From assembly GCA_031772625.1 (NCBI GenBank), contig CM062818.1, forward strand, positions 212,405,742-212,469,741: a stretch of DNA of 64,000 bases, given 5' to 3'. Position numbers and translations under genes: made by a program. Source of the stretch: Pinus tabuliformis. Lineage: Eukaryota; Streptophyta; Pinopsida; Pinales; Pinaceae. Positions 47,641 to 61,200 of this stretch are shown in pieces (within the stretch, counting starts at the first letter, position 1; every line of letters begins with the position of its first letter). Below the pieces are notes generated by a model, which saw only the letters and a program-made list of their open reading frames with translations, did not search any database and was not told the origin of the DNA.

Positions 47641-48900
47641 CTACTCTAGATGGAGCCTCCAACAAGTGGCTCTTTGATGGCCACTTCTATCGCAATGACT
47701 ACAGTAGGTTTTCTTCCTCCATATTTGCTTAACCTGTTTCTTTTCATGCTGTTGAGAGGGTCTTTCACGCCTCATCCTTTTGCGTGTTGCCATTCTTTTC
47801 CAACACTTAGAAAATGTATGGTTATGTAATCCACAAAAGGTGCATGTTTTTTGATGCCATGTTTTACGTTCATTATTATCAACATGATCATAATTGAAAT
47901 GAACATTCGAAGATTGAAAGTGGTTATACCTTCCCTTGCTGTCTCTGGTGTAAGTATGGTGATGAGAGCTTGCCTCAGCTCTTTCCTTGCAATGGAAACT
48001 ACCATGGGATGATGGGGATGTGTTCCCATCATTTTCTTTCCTCGACGATTTTGACGATGTCTCAGAAGCATATGACACCTTCGAACATTCTCCTTTGGTG
48101 TATCTCGAGCCTACAAATTGAGGTCTCTGCACAACCTCCAATGGTTGAGTTATGCATTGGTTATTAATACCAAGTTTTTCTTCCTTCTTGTGCCTCATCC
48201 TTGTAAGGAGCCTCATGTTTGTCCTTGTAATTGGGATCTCCAAATCTCCAACAGAAGTCATACTATGTGACGATGAAACCGAAAGGAAATCAACATATTT
48301 TACCTCTGTTGGCTTGGAAAGAACTGATGAGGGTTGTTCATCATCTGTTGTTGGTGGTTTGCTAGCTGTCTCGGTGCATTCCCAAACTTCTTTTCTGACA
48401 TACCCAAGTGCTGCCTGATGGGGTAATTCTTCTACTTTGATGGGGTTGATAATGCCTTAACCATTGACGCCTAAGCCTTTTCCTTCATACCCCATTCTCT
48501 TCAACAGTTTGGAGCCAATTGCTGTGGTATGATTTTCAAAAACAACGAAATCATCATCAGGAAACATGCATGAAGATGGAGAACTACTTTTTACCTCGCA
48601 TGGGTCACACTGTAGCTTTTCCAAGGCCTCGTCCTTTTCTTGCAGTTGTCGTAACAAACTCTATTTTTCCTCTTTCTCTTCATGTAGACGCATCTTCAAT
48701 TCAACGTTCTCTGTTTGAAGATTATGTTTTTTTTGCTTCAGTTCTTCCATGGCCTCTTTTGTGGCTTGCAACTAAAGCTGCAATCGCTCCTTTTCCTCTG
48801 TCTCTTTCTGTAGAGTTTCATACATTATCTCTACCCTTTTGGAAATGTTGAGCATGGTCTTGTACATCGCTTTTTCATCCTCTGTCGCTGCACGTTCCAT
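47641..48900 (-). pseudogene. Gag-like coding region: helical, G-patch, two CCHC
   Basis: Minus-strand order: a Glu/Lys/Leu-rich, probably coiled-coil start (about 48,660-48,900); a G-patch-like block at about 48,457-48,525 with IGSKLLKRMGYEGKGLG; a Ser/His-rich linker; and two CCHC knuckles, CTFCGLHNHTFSKC (47,803-47,844) and CSHCDRSGHQRATC (47,662-47,703), near the C-terminus. The region fills most of the interior and shows only a few breaks. Double knuckles are usual in nucleocapsid-type proteins. G-patch domains bind RNA or stimulate DEAH helicases, and are known in betaretroviral polyproteins. Their presence in a plant element of this kind is unusual to my knowledge. Treated as a fossil gene of the element. 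Confidence 0.75.
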
Positions 48901-48935
48901 TGTTCATGTTGTAATTCACATACACGCAAAGACCA

Positions 48936-48946
48936 CTCTGATACCA
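48936..48946 (-). other. Primer binding site, G-patch element
   Basis: The minus strand reads TGGTATCAGAG two bases after the end of the LTR that begins (plus strand) at 48,949. It is an initiator-Met type primer site and fixes the minus orientation. Confidence 0.9.
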
Positions 48947-48948
48947 CT

Positions 48949-50909
48949 TGATCCAATTCCTAGCGTGATGAAGGACCCTTCCAAGACCCTTTGCTTTCGT
49001 GATGTGTTAAATTGAATTTTTAAAAGAACATTAATGAATACATTTGCATGTTGTAAAGAAGAGGAATATGTCATCATCGGCAACATAAAAACATAAGCGT
49101 TGATAATAGAGTTCATCCAGGAGGGACTACGTCTCTGAGCCCAGAGTCAAGATGGTGTAGGCCACTGCATTAAGTGTTCTCAATAGTGATGATGTACATA
49201 GAGGTGACGTCGCTATCATACAAGGAAAATTCCCTCATGGAGGAGTGGCTCTAAGAGATGTTCCACTACAGGAACTCTCAGTCAAAAGACTCCTATCAGT
49301 ATGACACAAAACTCATGCATGATGAGCATCCCACCAACATGGCATAAAAGGGATCTCAAAACAAACATGCATGGCGACACATGAGTATCCCATCAACAAA
49401 CAACAAAGGAATCTCAAAACACAACATGACGAATCATGACAACAAGTACATCACATAAACGATTCTGCGTCACATCAGATAGGAATCATGAAAATGAGTA
49501 AGAAACAGGTTCCCACATCAAACATCAAACAAGGACCTATGTAGCCAAATGCATATCAAAAGAAGTACATGAACACTGCATATACGTCACAACCAAGGGC
49601 CATCTAAAGAAACGGATGTCAAACTGCTGAAGCTGCTCAGACCATTGATCTCATGGCATCTATCGCATGGAAATGGTTGCTCACACATGAATGTCGACAC
49701 CTGCATTCCACTTAGAAAAGTGGTTGAAGAATAGAATGAGAGAATGAGAAATTTGAATGCACCATCAGATTTATGACGTCGAATAGTGAAAAATTGACTG
49801 TCAAATGTTTGAATTCCGAGAAGTTGGGAATATGGGGTTTAAGGAATCATTTTAGATTCCCCCTAGATTCCTCAAAGATTTTGCTCCATGGGTGGTCTAG
49901 AAATTTTCAACTCCAAAGACGAATTTGACTTCGCCATTGCGATCCCTGTGGAAAACCATGAAAAACGACTGTAAACTTGACTATATTCCGATAAAATGAA
50001 TTTTTACCTCCCAGAGAATCTTAAAAATTCCTCAAAGCATCAAGGAATATTTTATCTCAAAATTTGTGCAAATAAACGTTCCACCTCGGTCACTATGTCA
50101 AGGTCCCCGTCTGGTCACAATTTCACACAGTCATGGTTCCGCCTCCACTAGTTACTCTCGGCGCTTCCTCCATTGTCTTAGTCGAATGAAGGAATCACGT
50201 TGAAATACCATGCGTGGGTGGAGCTATCAAAGCTAGCCCTCCTGGCGCAACGGTGGCATGCTATGTTGGGCTGAAAGAGGTCACAAGATCGACCCCCCAC
50301 CTTGCATAATTTTGGTATTTATTCCAACTGTTATGGAACTATTACATTAATTCGTCGCAATGTCATTTGGTTACGTTTAAATATGGTTCTTTTGGTTAAG
50401 TTTTGTTATAGCATGGGCCCGCCGCATGGTGGTGGGCCAATCATGTGGCTGGCATGGGCTCGATATCTGTCGGCCTCCCAAAATTAACATGGTACGTAGG
50501 TTGGGGGGTGGCAGGGTTGGTGGCCCCCACCCCCCTTAATTTATATATTTTTTTGTTTTATTAACAACAAATGCACATATTTTGAAATTCAAATTTTAGT
50601 GGTAGGAGTACATTTAATGACCCCAAAATTTAGCCGGGAATCTGGCCTAGGTTGGCTGGAATCCGGTGGCTGGAAAAAGTCCAAATTGTGGCTTCCTTAA
50701 GCCTGCACAGTCATCAAAAAGTCAACCCAACTTTGACTGCTTCTAACTTTCTCATCCAGACTCGGATTGATGAAACATTTGCACCACTGTGATCAGGACG
50801 ACGAGATCTATGCTCTAGTTCTGGTTTGAGAATAATCCAAACACTTTTTATTTTTGAGCTTACATCAGTCCTCTTTGTCATGTGTGTCTCTCTGGAGCCA
50901 CCTGGATCA
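48949..50909 (-). repeat. LTR (5' LTR in element orientation)
   Basis: 1,961 bp, partner of 44,989-46,953. Its A box is TGGCGCAACGG (50,243-50,253) and its B-box-like AGATCGACCCC lies at 50,286-50,296, so the tRNA-like segment was in the LTR before insertion. Confidence 0.93.
50243..50296 (+). promoter_or_regulatory. tRNA-like A/B boxes, second LTR copy
   Basis: The same arrangement as at 46,288-46,341, with the same 43-base spacing. The A box is a textbook tRNA form here. Conservation of both boxes across two LTRs that differ by about 10% is suggestive but not proof of function. Confidence 0.5.
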
Positions 50910-51135
50910 TTGAAACCCATGCCTAACAGTGCTCAAAATGTCATGCCCTCTCCCTCATTTTTTGTAATGTTGTAGCAACTATGGAAGACTACATTAAATG
51001 CTCATCAAACCCTGAAAATCACACCCAAAACTTCTTGAAATTTGTGTAGTTGTGCCTCGAATTTTGTGCCCGAGTTTCTATTTCTTATACAACACAATAA
51101 ATGCACTACACCTTCTCAATTTTTTTTCATGTGTT

Positions 51136-52314
51136 TGTTGGCATTTTAGTGTTGGCATTGATGTTAACAAGAAATATTTTCCTTGTAATGTCTAATATGC
51201 CTTCTAATGAGTTAAATGAATTATCTTGTTGGTTGTGACAATGTCTGGGTCTAGATGTTGATGTCCTGAAGATGTGTTGCAAGTCTAGGAGGATAATGAT
51301 TGAAATTTATAAGCTTACAGAGTGTATCATTGGATAATCACAACATGAGTGAAACTATCTCCACTGACTTATCACAACACCCCCATGACACTGCTAACTA
51401 CTATTGGCTTCCCATTACATGACCATGACATTGCCTATAGATTGAAAATTCCTGAGTTGTGTGCACTCAAATAAAACCACTGGCATTTTCTCTTGTATTT
51501 TCCCATGATAATTGCTCCAATAAGTCAAGGAAATCTATACTTCATCAAATAAGTTGAACATGAGTGTTTGACTCTCCACTTCTTCTAACAATCATTGTTC
51601 AGTCACTCTAGCAAAAGTATTCATAGGAGAAAAAATTGTAAATTTGGGGTTGGTTCTATTGCGAGTGAGAGACATTGGTATACATTGTTAGCCAATTGTG
51701 TGAGGAGATCTTTTGTTTAGTTATTGTATCAGCTTCCTAAAGAATGTCATGGAATACAATGCATGTTTGGGTCAAAATTTTATGTAGGGTATGAAGACTT
51801 GGAGTGAAGAAAAGTGTTGAATAATTGTCTCCATTATATAGTTTGTGTTAAGTCATTTTCAAGAGGTAGATGAAGGGGATTCTATAGAATTTATACTTAT
51901 TACATATATGTAGCTTCTTGTATCAATTTAGTGAAACAATTGACTTGTGTTTGCACATAATTTTCATAATTATAATTGTTGAGGTTGTGGCCTCAAGCAA
52001 GTGGAGGATTTCTATATTGTTGTAGGGGTGGTGGCTCCTTGTTGGTAGTGGCCAACAAAATAGCTATTTGGGGCTAGCTTATATATATGAAGAAGAAGAT
52101 TGACTAAAAATAAAAAAGAAGAAGAAAAAGTAGTATGATGGCTTTCTTCCCCTAGAGGGTTTCCACCTAAAATTTCAGTGTTCTTGTATTGTGCAAATTA
52201 TGCTTTTACTCTTGCATCTTTGGTCATTTGTTTTAAATTTTGAAAAGCTATATTTTTATAAAAATTTATGAAATAATGATTCAGCCCCCATCTTATTATA
52301 GATTGGTCCCAACA
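51136..52314 (+). repeat. Probable 5' LTR of outer Copia
   Basis: Bounded by TGTTGGCATT at the start and CCCAACA at the end, about 1.18 kb. TGTTGG...CCAACA is a common Copia LTR frame. The end is firm because a PBS follows. The start is inferred, since no second LTR is available to compare. A TATA-like TATATATGAAG lies near 52,080. Confidence 0.65.
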
Positions 52315-52316
52315 AT

Positions 52317-52328
52317 TGGTATCAAAGC
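52317..52328 (+). other. Primer binding site, outer Copia
   Basis: TGGTATCAAAGC lies two bases after the LTR end. It differs by one base from the common initiator-Met form and is a frequent variant in plant Copia elements. Confidence 0.88.
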
Positions 52329-53242
52329 CATCCCCTTTGGGTGTAACTTAAACATTGGAAGGAGATTTGAAGGGGATCATGGCTTCTCAAGAGTCTAGAG
52401 TGCTTATTTTTTATGGAGAAAGCTATGGATTAAGGAAGCTAAGGATGGAAGGAAATTTGATGAGTTTCGGTGTTGATGTTTGGGAAACTATCTTGTCATG
52501 ATATATTGTTCCTGCTACTCTCCTTATGGATCTTGATGGAAAGAAGGTCCATACAAACAATGTGGAGCATAAAAATGCCATTTTGAGTGGCTTCAATGAG
52601 AGTGAACTCATTAAAGTGATGCATTGCAATTCAACAAAGGATATCTAAGAAAAAAACCAAAATAGCTATGAAGGAAATGAAAAAGTGAAGAAGGTGAAGC
52701 TCTAGACCTACATAATGAGGTTTGAGAGCTTGAGGATGAGAGAGGAAGAAAGTATTGGTGAATACTTTTGTAGAGTTGAGGAAGTTACAAAATTGATCGA
52801 AGGTATAGATGAAAAGATCAAAGATGAAGTGATTATTTAGAAAATCTTGAGATCCCCTCTAATGACGTTTAATGCAAAAGTTTTGTTCATTAAATAAATG
52901 CATGAGATGAGTAATCAGACCATGAAACAATCCCTTTGGACCCTCATTACATATGAGATGTGAATTGGAGAGGAAAGGTCAAAATCCAGAGAAGCAACCT
53001 TTAAGGTTTCCAAGAAATCCAAGGAACGTACCAAGAAATCCAAGGAAATTTCCAAGAAATCCAAGGAATAGGAAGAATATTCTAGCTATTAATCAAATCA
53101 AAGAATTTTCTCAATTTGTTAGAAGGCTGGAAAGGGGATCCGAAAAATATGAAGGCAAACTCCCTTTCAAATGTTTTGATTATGGAAGGGTTGGACATTT
53201 TACATCAAATTGTCCATTCAAAAGAAGAGAAAAGGAGGAAAA

Positions 53243-53749
53243 TGTAGGTTTTAACCTCGTACATAAACTACCTACATACGAATTCTAAGAACCAAAAATA
53301 AATAATGGCAAGAGCATAAAATATAAAACATATATACATAGAGGTTTTCCCTTGGATCCCAAAAACTAGGGCTACCAAATTGATTTTTCATTATATTCCT
53401 TTCATTGTCACAATACATATATATACATGTCGAAGCATCCATAAACCCCAATCCATTAACCGTGGATTAGAACATAATTGTAGTTCCCTTGATTGGATCA
53501 ACACAATACCATGGACAGAAAACCATCATGCCCAAAACCATGTGCGAAATCCATGCGCAAAACCATAGGTAGGTCTGCCCACCTAATATAGGGTCCAAAT
53601 TTTTTTTCCGAAGGTGCTACCCCGACCCCGTGCAAGGGGGCTACCGCCCCCTTGCTGTGCCTGGTGCAACATACAAGGGAGGCTACCACCCCCCTGTGAC
53701 CCCCCTGTGCGTGGGGTAGTTGTGGAAAGAATATAACACACACCCAACA
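53243..53749 (-). repeat. LTR of nested Copia (3' LTR by orientation)
   Basis: 507 bp, TGTAGGTTTT to CACCCAACA. It is about 40 bases longer than its partner, mostly in the C-rich block near 53,620-53,715 where short CCCCCTTG/CCCCCTGTG-like phrases repeat. Confidence 0.92.
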
Positions 53750-53760
53750 TTCTCCCACTT
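53750..53760 (-). other. Polypurine tract, nested Copia
   Basis: The minus strand reads AAGTGGGAGAA directly before the LTR start TGTTGGGTG. Confidence 0.85.
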
Positions 53761-56700
53761 GTTGTTTTATTTCCACAGGAGGCCACAGGAGAGATTAGTC
53801 ATTGGTCCATCCCTACAACACCCATTTTTTCTCTACACCAAGAGAAATTCTCAGTTCTCACAGACTTTGTCAATGCATCTATTGTATTCTTCAAAGTGTT
53901 CACCTTTACTACCAACACCATTTTTCCCTCAACCATATCCCTCACAAAGTGATACTGAACATCAATGTGTTTTGTCTTTGAATGATACGCAGGGTTCTTT
54001 GCCAAGAAAATTGCACTTTGGCTGTCACAGTATATCCTTATAGCTCGTTGTACTAACCCCATACTTGAACACAATCTCTACAACCAAACTACTTCCTTGC
54101 TTGCATGAGTGGCTTCCATGTATTCTAACTCTGTAGTTGACAGTGCCACTATAGACTGTCTCCTACTCATCCAACTGACTGCACCTCCAAATAGGTTAGA
54201 CAAATACCCACTTGTAGAACTTCTCTGATCCAGATCTTGAGCCCAGTCTGGATCAACAAAGCCACAGATGTCCAAAACTCTATCCAATCTCGGTCTTCCT
54301 TGGTAGCATAAACTATAATCACTAGTGCCACACAAATACCTAAAAACCCACTTCATTGTTGTCCAATGCTCCTTCCCTAGTTTTGACATAAACCTACTCA
54401 ATACTCCCACGGCATGTGCAATGTCTGGTCTAGTACAGACCATTGCATACATCAGGCTACCAACTGCACTTGCATATGGAACGTGAGACAAGTCCTCTTC
54501 CTCTTCTTGTGTCTTGGGACATTGTTTAGCACATAAATTTACACCTATAGGAATAGGAACCTTCACTGGTTTACTATCATGCATATTAAACCTCTACATT
54601 ATTTTCTCGACATATTTCCTCTAGTTTAACCAGATCTTCCTCTTTGCCTAATCTCATTTAATTTCCATGCCCAAAATACAGTTTGCAACACCAAGATCTT
54701 TCATGTCAAATTTGGAGGACAATTGGGTCTTCAAATCCTAGATAATTTCTTTTCCATTTCCAACCATCAACATATCATCCACATACAAGACCAGATAAGT
54801 AACATAGTCACCAATTAATTTAAAATACACACAAGTGATCTGCTTTTGTTTTGGTGAAGTCAAGGTCCCGTATAAATGTATCAAATTTCTGATACCACAT
54901 CCATGGTGATTGTTTTAACCCATACAAAGACTTTTTTAAATTGCATACTAGTTATTTCTTACCCTTCACCACAAAGCCTTTAGGTTTCTTCATGTAGATA
55001 TCTTCTTCTAGGTCCCCGTGAAGAAATTTTGTCTTCACATCCATCTGTTCTACCTCAAAATCAAAAGCAACAACAACAAATAAAAGTAATCTAATAGAAG
55101 CTACCTTGGCAACAGGAGAAAAAATATCACCAAAATCAATTCCCGACACCTAGGAATAACCTTTTGCTACCAACCGATCTTTGTATTTCTCCACCTTGCC
55201 TTATGCATTCATCTTCTTCTTAAACACCCATTTGCTGCTAATGGGTTTCCTTCCGACCGACAACTCCACTAGATCCAAAGCCTCATTTTTGTTCAAAGAT
55301 GCCATTTCACCAATAATGGCCTCTTTCCAGAGTTTTTCATCCTTTGAATCTATTGCTTCCCTCACAGTTCTGGGATCATCATCAGTAATAGATAAATAAA
55401 AATTTGAATAGAAAGCAGATGAAATATACCTTTCTGGCTGCCTTCTCTCTCGAACTGATCTTCTCACAACTGGAGTTTGTGGCTCTTCATCTTCTGATTC
55501 CTCTTCCACTATAGAGTTTGGTTCCTACTCCTTTAGATCAAAGTCTATCTTCTCGGGTTCCTTTGGTAGGACTTCATGTTTAATAACATCTTTCACCTCT
55601 CTAAACACCATGTCTCAATTGTACACAACCTTCCTTGTTTATGGGTTCCAGAGCTTATAACCTTTTAAACCATCCTTATACCCAATAAAGATGTACCTTT
55701 CATATTGACTATCCAGCTTTGTTCTTTTCTCCTTTGGAACATGTACATATGCATCACATCCAATTACCCTCAGATGTGAAAGACAAGGTTTCTTACCAGT
55801 CCATAACTTTTGTGGAGTTTTATCCTCCAAGGATGATGAAGGAAATTGTTTGACCAGGTAACATGTTGTCTCCACAGCCTCTGCCTAGAATTCTTGTCCT
55901 AACTCAACACCACTGAGCATGCTTCTTTCCTTTTCCATCAATATCCTGTTCATTATTTTTGCAACTCCATTTTTCTAAGGTGTTTATGGAGTAGTCTTCT
56001 GCCGTGTTATACCACACTTCTTACAAAACTCTTCAAATTCCTTCTTGTAAAATTGTTCATTGTTATCTATCCTCATCACCTTTATTTTCTTCTTTATCAG
56101 GTTTTCCACCAGAACCTTAAATTATTTAAACCTGTCAAAGACTTTAGATTTCTTCTTGAGGAAATATATCCATGTATTCCATGAGAAGTAATCTATAAAT
56201 GATACATAGTACACAGACTTACCAGTGATGGAACTGACACAGTTTCAAACACATCACTGTTCACAAGCTCTTATATAAGTGACACCCTCTTAGCACCAAA
56301 GGGGAAACTCACCCGATTCTTCTTTCCATATACAAAATTTTCATAGAAATCAAAATACAGAGAGAAATTAGACATACCTTCTACCATACCATTACCATGA
56401 AGTATTCGAAGGCCCTCGTCTCCAATATGTCCAAGCATTTGATGCCATAGCATGGTATTTTCTCCAGAGACCACTAGATTTTCTTCTCCATTTTTAAGAA
56501 CCACAGAATTGTTGCACCCATCAATAATAGTGCTACCCTGAAGCTTCTACTGAGTTCCAATATGAATTCCCCACATCAATGCCAGCGCTCCCTGAACTAT
56601 CTTGCAGGTATCGTTCTCGAACAATGTTTTTACATCTACATCATCCATCTTGCTTACATAATTTAGATTTCTGGCCAATGCAGGAATATGCAAAATGCCC

Positions 56701-57810
56701 GGAAGTGTTCTATTCTTTCAACCTTTCAACTTCAACTTGAATTTTCCATGACCAACGATTCTAGCCTTCCTGTCATCCCCTAAGAAGACATCACCACCAT
56801 CATATTTCTCATACTCGCAAAACCAGTCTCTATGGGGAGTGAAGTGAAAGGATGCACCTGAGTCAATCAACCATGCCTCATGATCTACATGTGTACTTGA
56901 AGAAGAAGCCAAGTACATATCCCCACCTTCATCTATGGTGGTTTTCGCCTCTAGAGAAGTAGCATAATCAGATCCCTTTCATTTCTTAGGTGCTTTAGAT
57001 TTATAGTCCCTTTTGAAGTGCCCTTCCTTTCCGCATTTCCAGCACACCTTTACAAGTTTTCCGGGAGATTTAGATCTCCCTCTAGATTTAGATCTCCCAC
57101 TCGAGGACTTATTTTTTTTATGTTCTGGGACCGTCCTCATATAGATAAGGCATCACCATTCTCTCCCTCCATATTTTTCTATCTCATCTCCTCTGACAAC
57201 AAGGAGGAGAATATTTCATCAAATTGCAAGGCAGTTGTATTGCTACCTATTGCAACAACAAGACTATCCCACCAATCTGGTAGAGAACACAACAAACGGA
57301 TGCACTTGTCTTCATCTGAAATTTTAATATCAATATATAATAACTGGCTTACCATAGTATTAAAGGCATTTAGATGCTCTATATTCGAGTCTCCATCTTT
57401 CACCCTCAGGTTATATAACTTTTTTCATAGGAATAGTTTATTCACCAAAGACTTAGATTGGTACAAAGTCCCTAACTTGTCCCACAAAGCCTTCACCAAA
57501 TCTTCCCCTGATACATTCAACAATATTGAACATGAGACATACAATCATATTGTGCTCAGCTGACATTGATGTTGGTTTAGTACCCGGATCTACCGCAATC
57601 CACTGATATTTCTCCACTAGTTGATCCTCCATCTTGAGTTTCCACAACTCAAAAATCTGACCATTAAATTTCTCAATCTCTATCTTTCCACTGCTCACCA
57701 TATTCTTTCACCACAAGAATCGATCTCGCAAATCTCCCACTGAACAGGGTCTATCACAGGCCCGAGAAAAACTCCTCAGTAGCAAAGGCATCCCCTTGAA
57801 GTAGAAACAA

Positions 57811-57821
57811 CTCTGATACCA
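57811..57821 (-). other. Primer binding site, nested Copia
   Basis: The minus strand reads TGGTATCAGAG two bases after the LTR end at 57,824. It is an initiator-Met type primer site. Confidence 0.9.
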
Positions 57822-57823
57822 AA

Positions 57824-58290
57824 TGTAGGTTTCAACCCCATATAGAAATTACCTGCATACGAATTCTAAAAACAGAAAATAAACAATGGCAAGAGTATAA
57901 AACATAAAATAGATATACACATAGATTTTCCCCTGAATCTCAAAAACTAGGGCTACCATATTGATTTTTCATTATATTCCTTTCAATGTTACAATACATA
58001 TATATACATGTTGAAGCATCCATAAACCCCAATCCATTAACCCTGGACTAAAACATAATCATAGTTCCCTTGACCAAATCTACAAAATACCATGGATAGA
58101 AAACCATCATGCCCAAAACCATGTGTGAAATCCATGCACACAACCATAGGTAGGTCTTCCCACCTAATATAGGATCCCAAAAAAAATTCCCAGGGCACTA
58201 CCCCAAACCTTGTGCTGGGGGCTCCCACCCCCCCGTGACTCCCCCCCGAGTGTGGTGTAGTTGTGGAAAGAATATAACACACACCCAACA
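57824..58290 (-). repeat. LTR of nested Copia (5' LTR by orientation)
   Basis: 467 bp, TGTAGGTTTC to CACCCAACA. It aligns along its length with 53,243-53,749. After 58,290 the outer element's gag-side sequence resumes. Confidence 0.92.
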
Positions 58291-61200
58291 TAAAAGCAGG
58301 AAGTGAAGGAAAATAGTATATTTCAGAATTATCATAAGAGTAAAGATTAAAAAAAAGTGGATGAATATAAGGATGAATGTGATTTTGAAGAAGCAATGGT
58401 GGACTATGAAGGATATCTCATCATTGCATTGGATGAATTTAGTAAGGCAAGGAAAAAAAATTGTTGAAGGAGAAACTATGAAAAATAAAAGAAGATATGT
58501 CCTATTCTGCTAATGAATCCTTGAATACATAACTTGAGGAGATTGAAAAATTCAAAGAATTTTTGGTCCAACAGTTGAAGCATCAGAAAAGAAACTCGGT
58601 TGAGTTGGAAGCAAAGAATGAACCTATAAAGATGATGATATGTGGGATTCAAAATCTAGGTGCTCATGAATAAGGCATAATCTGTTTGAAAATAACTGGA
58701 GGAGGCAAAGAGAAATGAGGAAGTACTCTCTAAACAACTAGGAGTTTATGAGAGAAATTGTCGAAGACTTGAAGCAGAAGTTGTGGCTTTGAGATCAGAT
58801 CTGAAGTAAGAAAAAATTCAATCAAATATGAATCTAAAATTTGTTAAAGGATATAAAGTTTTGAGAGATATTCTCATTGTGCAAAGGTCTCTAGAAGACA
58901 CATATGAAATAAGGTTTGAGACCTCTCAACAAGATACAAAAGGAAAACCAAGTACGAACTATGCAAATGTACTAAAAGGCATCCGAGCAAGTACTCAAGC
59001 TAGTAACAAGAGAAATTAGAATAATATTAATCTATTGCAATAAATGGTTTATATTCAAGGAAATACTAAAAATCATTGATATAAGAAACAAAGGCCCATC
59101 AAGTCAACTCCCTCTTGTTGGAAATACAATTTTAGGTATCTAAATTTGTTTTATGGCTATTTTTTTGCATGTCATAATTTTGGGTGCAAAGCCATCAATT
59201 GTAGAATGAAGCTATTTTCTAGAAGAGATGTTGGTATATCGAGAGTTTTTCAAATCTCTAATAGCTTGCTTGATGATAGTAAAAATCCTTTTTATCCACT
59301 AATGAATGAAATCAAGTGTTTTAGATGTAATAATTTTGGCCATAAGGCAAGTGAGTGTAGATACAGGCTTGCGAGTCCTCCCAAGAAGAAAAGTCAAGAG
59401 AGATCAACTCAACAAAAAGTGGTAAAAATATTAAAGGAGAAATATAATAGATATGGAAAATGTGGTTTAGCATTGACAAACCATGATTAGTATGAGTAGT
59501 GACTTGTTTACATTGGGTGCTCCAAGCACATGGCAGGTGATAAGATAGGTTTTGCATCTAAAAGATCTTAAGAATGGAAATTTTAGTTTGGGCAATGATG
59601 CTCTAGCTCCAATTAAAAGCAAAGAGACTATAAGGTTGGATGATAATACCAAGGCTCAAACTATGCTCTACGTGGATGGATTGAAGAACAATGTTCTAAG
59701 TGTAAGTCAAATGTGTGACAATGGTTATGATGTAATTTCCAGATCTAAATATTGTGAAATCGGAAATGCTAGATCTAGAAAATTGGTAGGAAAAGAAATA
59801 AAAAATGACAACACTGTGTATATATTTGATGATTCTAGAGTTAAGTGTTGCATGAGAAAAACATATAAATCGTGGTTGTGGCATAGAAGAATGGGTCATG
59901 TAAACTTTGAAAACCTAGTCAATATTAGAAAAACTGAAGCAGTTAGAGGGATTCCAAGATTATCTAAATTGGACAACATCAAAAGAAAATTATGTCAGTT
60001 TGTAAGGAAAGTGAGGCTACACTTCAGGAAAAAATAATATTAAACTTCCAAACCCTTGGAGCTAGTGCATATAGATTTTTGTGTCCCTACAAGAAAAAAA
60101 GAGTCCAAGAGGAGAAAGGTACTTCATCCCATTTGTTGATGATTTCACAAGAGCTACTTGGATCATGCTAATGAAAGAGAAATTAGAAGCCTTCAACAAA
60201 TTCAAAAATTTTAAAGCCCAAGTGGAGAATGAGAAGGATTTGAATATTAAATGCCTAAGATCTGATATAGGAGGTGAGTATATGTCCAAGGAGTTTGAAT
60301 AATTTTGTGAAGAGCATGGGATTAAAAGAAAATACTCAATCGCCAGAACACCTCAACGAAATGGTGTGGTGGAGAAAGGAACAAGCTAATTGAAGATATG
60401 GCATGAGTAATTATGAATGAGGCTAAATTTAGACATAATTTCTGGGGAGAAGTTATTCAAGTAGAAGTTTATTTGGAAATAGAATTCTACTCAGTACAAA
60501 TAGTGGCAAGACACCTTATGAGATATGGAAAGGGAGACCTACAAAGTTAGATCATCTTAAATTTTTTGGCAGCAAGTGTTATATAAAAAGGAATGATGAA
60601 ACACTTGGAAAATTTGGCTCATGAACTAATAAAGATATTTTTCTTGGTTATTCATTCAAAATCAAGGGCTACAAGTTCTACAACAAAAGGACCAAGAAAA
60701 TAATGGAATGCATTGATATTGTAGTGGATGAGGGCTTACCAAAATATGAATATCCTAAAGAACCAATTGATGCATATTATGATTTTATAAGTATGAAGAT
60801 CAAGAAGTGTTACATGAGGAGGAGGAAGAAGAAGAGAAGAACACCTTAGCATGCAAGGCTCCTCCCAATCACATACAAAAGAAGCACCCTAAGAGCTAAA
60901 CCATTAGGAACAAGGAGATAGGAGTGAAAACAAGAATAATATTGATGACCAATTTGAAACAAACAAAGCTTGCATTATTGTCCCAAGTAGAACCAAAGAA
61001 CTTCAACGGGGCTAGTGAAGATAAGAATTGGATCAAGGCAATGAATGAGAAGCTAGAGAAAATTGAAAATAACAACACGTGGGAGCTAGAACCAAGACCA
61101 AAAGACAAGAACATAATTGGAAACAAATGGGTCTTCAAGAATAAGTTGAATGAAGAAGGCCAAGTGGTAAGAAACAAGGCAAGATTGACATGAAAAGGGT

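Larger units (their letters stand above)
44989..50909 (-). mobile_element. Non-autonomous LTR element with G-patch/CCHC ORF
   Basis: LTRs of about 1.96 kb (TGATTC/TGATCC to GGATCA on the plus strand) flank a 2.0-kb interior. A perfect TTGAA duplication lies at 44,984-44,988 and 50,910-50,914. PBS and PPT positions put the element on the minus strand. The interior has one coding region (47,641-48,900) with helical, G-patch and double CCHC parts and no protease, integrase or reverse transcriptase, so it depends on other elements. The LTRs differ by roughly 10% by eye, which makes it clearly older than the LARD-like element. The coding region is broken a few times. It resembles a TR-GAG-type element in layout, with an unusual protein. 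Confidence 0.9.
53243..58290 (-). mobile_element. Minus-strand Copia element nested in older Copia
   Basis: Two LTRs (53,243-53,749 and 57,824-58,290), a PBS, a PPT and all Copia parts in order on the minus strand: gag (about 57,179-57,701), a zinc-knuckle region near 57,000-57,050, protease (WLIDSGASFHFT near 56,882), GAG-pre-integrase (WHQMLGHIGDEGL near 56,450), integrase (about 55,640-56,250), reverse transcriptase (about 54,700-55,300) and RNase H to C-terminus (53,799-54,584; YCDSQSAIFLAKNP). Flanking pentamers GAAAA and TAAAA match 4 of 5. It interrupts the gag of the outer Copia. The LTRs differ by roughly 13% by eye, so it is old. It is broken, with about ten or more breaks. Confidence 0.93.

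Noticed and set aside
53498-53786. Open frames inside the LTRs of the nested Copia
   Set aside because: They overlap LTR sequence in several frames and differ between the two LTRs, so they are chance frames.
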